Source: a virus | DNA: 40,790 nucleotides | IMG/VR virus record: IMGVR_UViG_3300007640_000068 | Coordinates: 1 to 40,790 of that record | Direction: 5' to 3' (one strand) | In this document: positions 39,134-40,790 of the stretch, one piece after another | Layout: every line of letters begins with the position of its first letter | Position numbering within the stretch: the first letter of the stretch is position 1 | The notes under the pieces: generated by a model | The model's input: the letters and a program-made list of their open reading frames with translations, nothing else | Told to the model about the DNA's origin: nothing | The model's database searches: none | Program-made: the position numbers and the translations under genes

Positions 39134-39984
39134 TTAAAGTAGTTAGTTGCTTTATTAATAGTTATTATTATAACCAGTTTTTGGTTATGTATAAATCCTA
39201 CATATATTATGGCAACACTGTTCAATTTAGGGTATACGATTGGGACAGAAAGAACCCATTGAAACAAGAAAACCTTGATTATTTAAAGAGCATAGGGGTA
39301 GAGGTTGTTCGAGTTGATATTGAAGATTGGGACATCAGGCTTTATCGTTTGCAGTATGGATTTAAATGGAAGGGTCTTATAGAGAGTGATGCAACATATG
39401 AGATATTGGTTGATGCCGATACATTGTTTTTAGACAACATAGAAGGGTTATTTGATCAGATTAGCTATTATGACTTTATGGTTGTCCCAGAGATGCACAG
39501 AAGTATAGATGGTACAGCATTAAGACTTGGATATTTATTCAACATAGGGTTTTTTGTTATAAATCATAAGGCAAAGCATTATTTGAAAGATTCAGTTGAG
39601 ATGTTAAAGAAAGACAGTACAAGACTGGAGATGGAATCTTTGTGTGAGATAATGAAAGATAAAGACAGTGTGTTTGAGTTGCAGTGGGAAGAGTACATGC
39701 ATCTGTGGCAAAATCACAAAGCAGTTAAAAAGTCTTTAGTTATAGAGGAAGGAAAACCAAAGATTATCCTTGAGGATGGCAGAAGTATGAAGTTTTATCA
39801 TTTTACAACAATGATAGATCCATACAAAGACAGTTTGATAAACAGACTCAATGTAGAACCAAAGACTGCGGTTAGAATGTGGGTGAAAAGACACAGTAAC
39901 CCTGTTATTTTTATTTATGAATATTTTAGAAATTCAGAAGAATTTAATACATTAAAAGAAACAATCGAATCATGGAAAGTATAA
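39130..39984 (+). CDS. Putative GT-A-fold glycosyltransferase 2
   Basis: 284 aa, TTG start overlapping the previous stop. MIKVVSCFINSYYYNQF opening strand-helix, then EILVDADTLFL with a DxD motif (D95, D97), a GYLFNIGFFVIN segment and a C-terminal KFYHFTTMIDP, together resembling GT8-like nucleotide-sugar transferases. Unlike the enzyme at 12774 it is next to a radical SAM enzyme rather than a structural gene. Target (DNA base, phage protein or host surface sugar) unknown. Confidence 0.68.
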   Translation: MIKVVSCFINSYYYNQFLVMYKSYIYYGNTVQFRVYDWDRKNPLKQENLDYLKSIGVEVVRVDIEDWDIRLYRLQYGFKWKGLIESDATYEILVDADTLFLDNIEGLFDQISYYDFMVVPEMHRSIDGTALRLGYLFNIGFFVINHKAKHYLKDSVEMLKKDSTRLEMESLCEIMKDKDSVFELQWEEYMHLWQNHKAVKKSLVIEEGKPKIILEDGRSMKFYHFTTMIDPYKDSLINRLNVEPKTAVRMWVKRHSNPVIFIYEYFRNSEEFNTLKETIESWKV

Positions 39985-40790
39985 GGTATGCGCAGATAGA
40001 TCCAAACGGACTTTGTAATGCTGGGTGTTGGTTTTGTCCTGTATCCTATAAAGGTAATCCAACAGAGTATATTAATCAGATGTCTCCAGAGGATTTTAGA
40101 AATATTATACAACAGGTAGATTATTTTAAAGGAGACATTGTGTCCCCACAGTTTAATGGCATATATACATCTCATTATAACGAATCTTTGTTGTACAGGT
40201 ATTTCGAAGAGATGCTAGAGACTTTGAGGGAGTTTAAACTAGGAACGGTTATATTAACTAACGGAACTCCATTAACACCAGATAAAGTCGAGATAATCAA
40301 TAAATATAAAGATGTAGTGTGGGGACTATGCGTTAATGCTCCAATATGGAGTGATGAAGAGCTTTTTGCAAAAAGAACTAATATGAACAAGAGTTTGTTT
40401 CAAAAGCTAAAAATAAACGTATCCTATGCCTATGTAAACTTGAAAAACAAAAACATACTATCAATACAGGTTAATGGACACGATAGAGACTCAGGGGCTC
40501 TAAAAGGACCAAAGTTCCCAGATATTACAGAAACAGAACTTGAAGAACAAGTTGCCGCAGCAAAAGCATTGTTTCCAAATGCAAATGTATTCAAGCAACC
40601 TCATCTTATAGATCGAGTTGGATTGATAGACGAATACATAAGTTCATCTCCATTTGTGCATCCAGAGAAAAAGGTTGTGGGATGTATGGGGAAAAGAGAC
40701 ACAGAGTGGATACATGTCAATGCTAAATCAGAACTTTTCCTTTGTTGCAATGATTATGAGATGGAGCATAAATATGCAAATCTAAAAGAA
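39972..40790 (+). CDS. Radical SAM enzyme with SPASM-like end (3' partial)
   Basis: 273 codons from the ATG at 39972, open to the window edge; overlaps the glycosyltransferase by 13 nt. LCNAGCWFC carries the radical SAM CX3CX2C cluster (C15, C19, C22); the following strands and TNGTPLT fit the TIM-barrel core. Near the end, VGCMGK (C238) and FLCCND (C258, C259), with a WIHVNAKSEL strand before the Cys pair, look like the start of a SPASM auxiliary-cluster domain. Such enzymes often modify peptides or sugars; the substrate here is unknown. Confidence 0.82.
   Translation, partial: MESIRYAQIDPNGLCNAGCWFCPVSYKGNPTEYINQMSPEDFRNIIQQVDYFKGDIVSPQFNGIYTSHYNESLLYRYFEEMLETLREFKLGTVILTNGTPLTPDKVEIINKYKDVVWGLCVNAPIWSDEELFAKRTNMNKSLFQKLKINVSYAYVNLKNKNILSIQVNGHDRDSGALKGPKFPDITETELEEQVAAAKALFPNANVFKQPHLIDRVGLIDEYISSSPFVHPEKKVVGCMGKRDTEWIHVNAKSELFLCCNDYEMEHKYANLKE

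Noticed and set aside
1-40790. tRNA genes and CRISPR arrays
   Set aside because: No cloverleaf with a T-loop GTTCGA-type signature and no regularly spaced direct repeats with unique spacers were found by eye; the repeats at 35.9-37.9 kb are hundreds of bases apart with genes between them.

Overview
The window is a piece of a tailed-phage genome, probably a short-tailed (podovirus) phage of a Bacteroidota host. Evidence for the host: A/T-rich sequence, A-rich leaders without Shine-Dalgarno motifs, and several TAnnTTTG -7 promoter elements typical of Bacteroidota. The virion genes resemble those of crAss-like and Cellulophaga podoviruses; this placement rests on recognised protein patterns, not on a database search.

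Layout. 1-23434 (+): packaging and virion module: large terminase (5' end outside the window), portal, scaffold-like protein, major capsid protein, connector/ring proteins, a 1261-residue tail stabilisation protein with Ser/Thr-rich repeats, a glycosyltransferase, a second Ser/Thr-rich protein, a separated C-terminal piece of the stabilisation protein, and three internal-virion-like proteins ending in a 2130-residue giant with a zincin motif. 23435-23576: convergent terminators. 23577-34085 (-): replication and recombination module: T7 gp3-like nuclease, small proteins, 3D-domain protein, metallophosphoesterase, primase-helicase, replisome organiser, DnaA-domain-IV protein, SSB-like protein, PD-(D/E)XK exonuclease, HNH endonuclease, Rad52-like annealing protein and small genes. 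34258-37821 (-): accessory early genes, including a papain-like protease, an ArdC-like anti-restriction protein and several very small proteins. 37833-39133: largely non-coding, with a structured RNA, a hammerhead ribozyme (- strand), a 34-nt alternating purine/pyrimidine tract, inverted repeats and a terminator, then a small gene. 39130-40790 (+): a second glycosyltransferase and a radical SAM/SPASM enzyme that runs off the end.

Main discovery candidate. The minus strand at 37833-37925 encodes a type I hammerhead ribozyme with the full conserved core (CUGAUGA, a G-C closed stem II, GAAA, a GUC cleavage triplet). Its own cleavage site, core ACGTC/TTATATTAATCT, recurs exactly in four other intercistronic gaps downstream on the same strand (about 35.9, 36.9, 37.15 and 37.7 kb) and once in degenerate form (37.42 kb). 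Each exact copy lies just upstream of a start codon and directly downstream of a hairpin whose sequence differs each time. The single catalytic core can pair with every exact copy (about 5 bp stem III, 6 + up to 9 bp stem I). This suggests one ribozyme that dices a polycistronic early transcript into mRNAs, each with a 3' hairpin and a defined 5' end. The pairing is visible in the sequence; the trans or long-range cleavage is inference.

Other notable points: the stabilisation gene looks split by an inserted glycosyltransferase plus Ser/Thr-rich cassette; three replication-region proteins end in an SSB-like acidic DLP[F/Y] tip; and a DnaA domain IV occurs without an ATPase.
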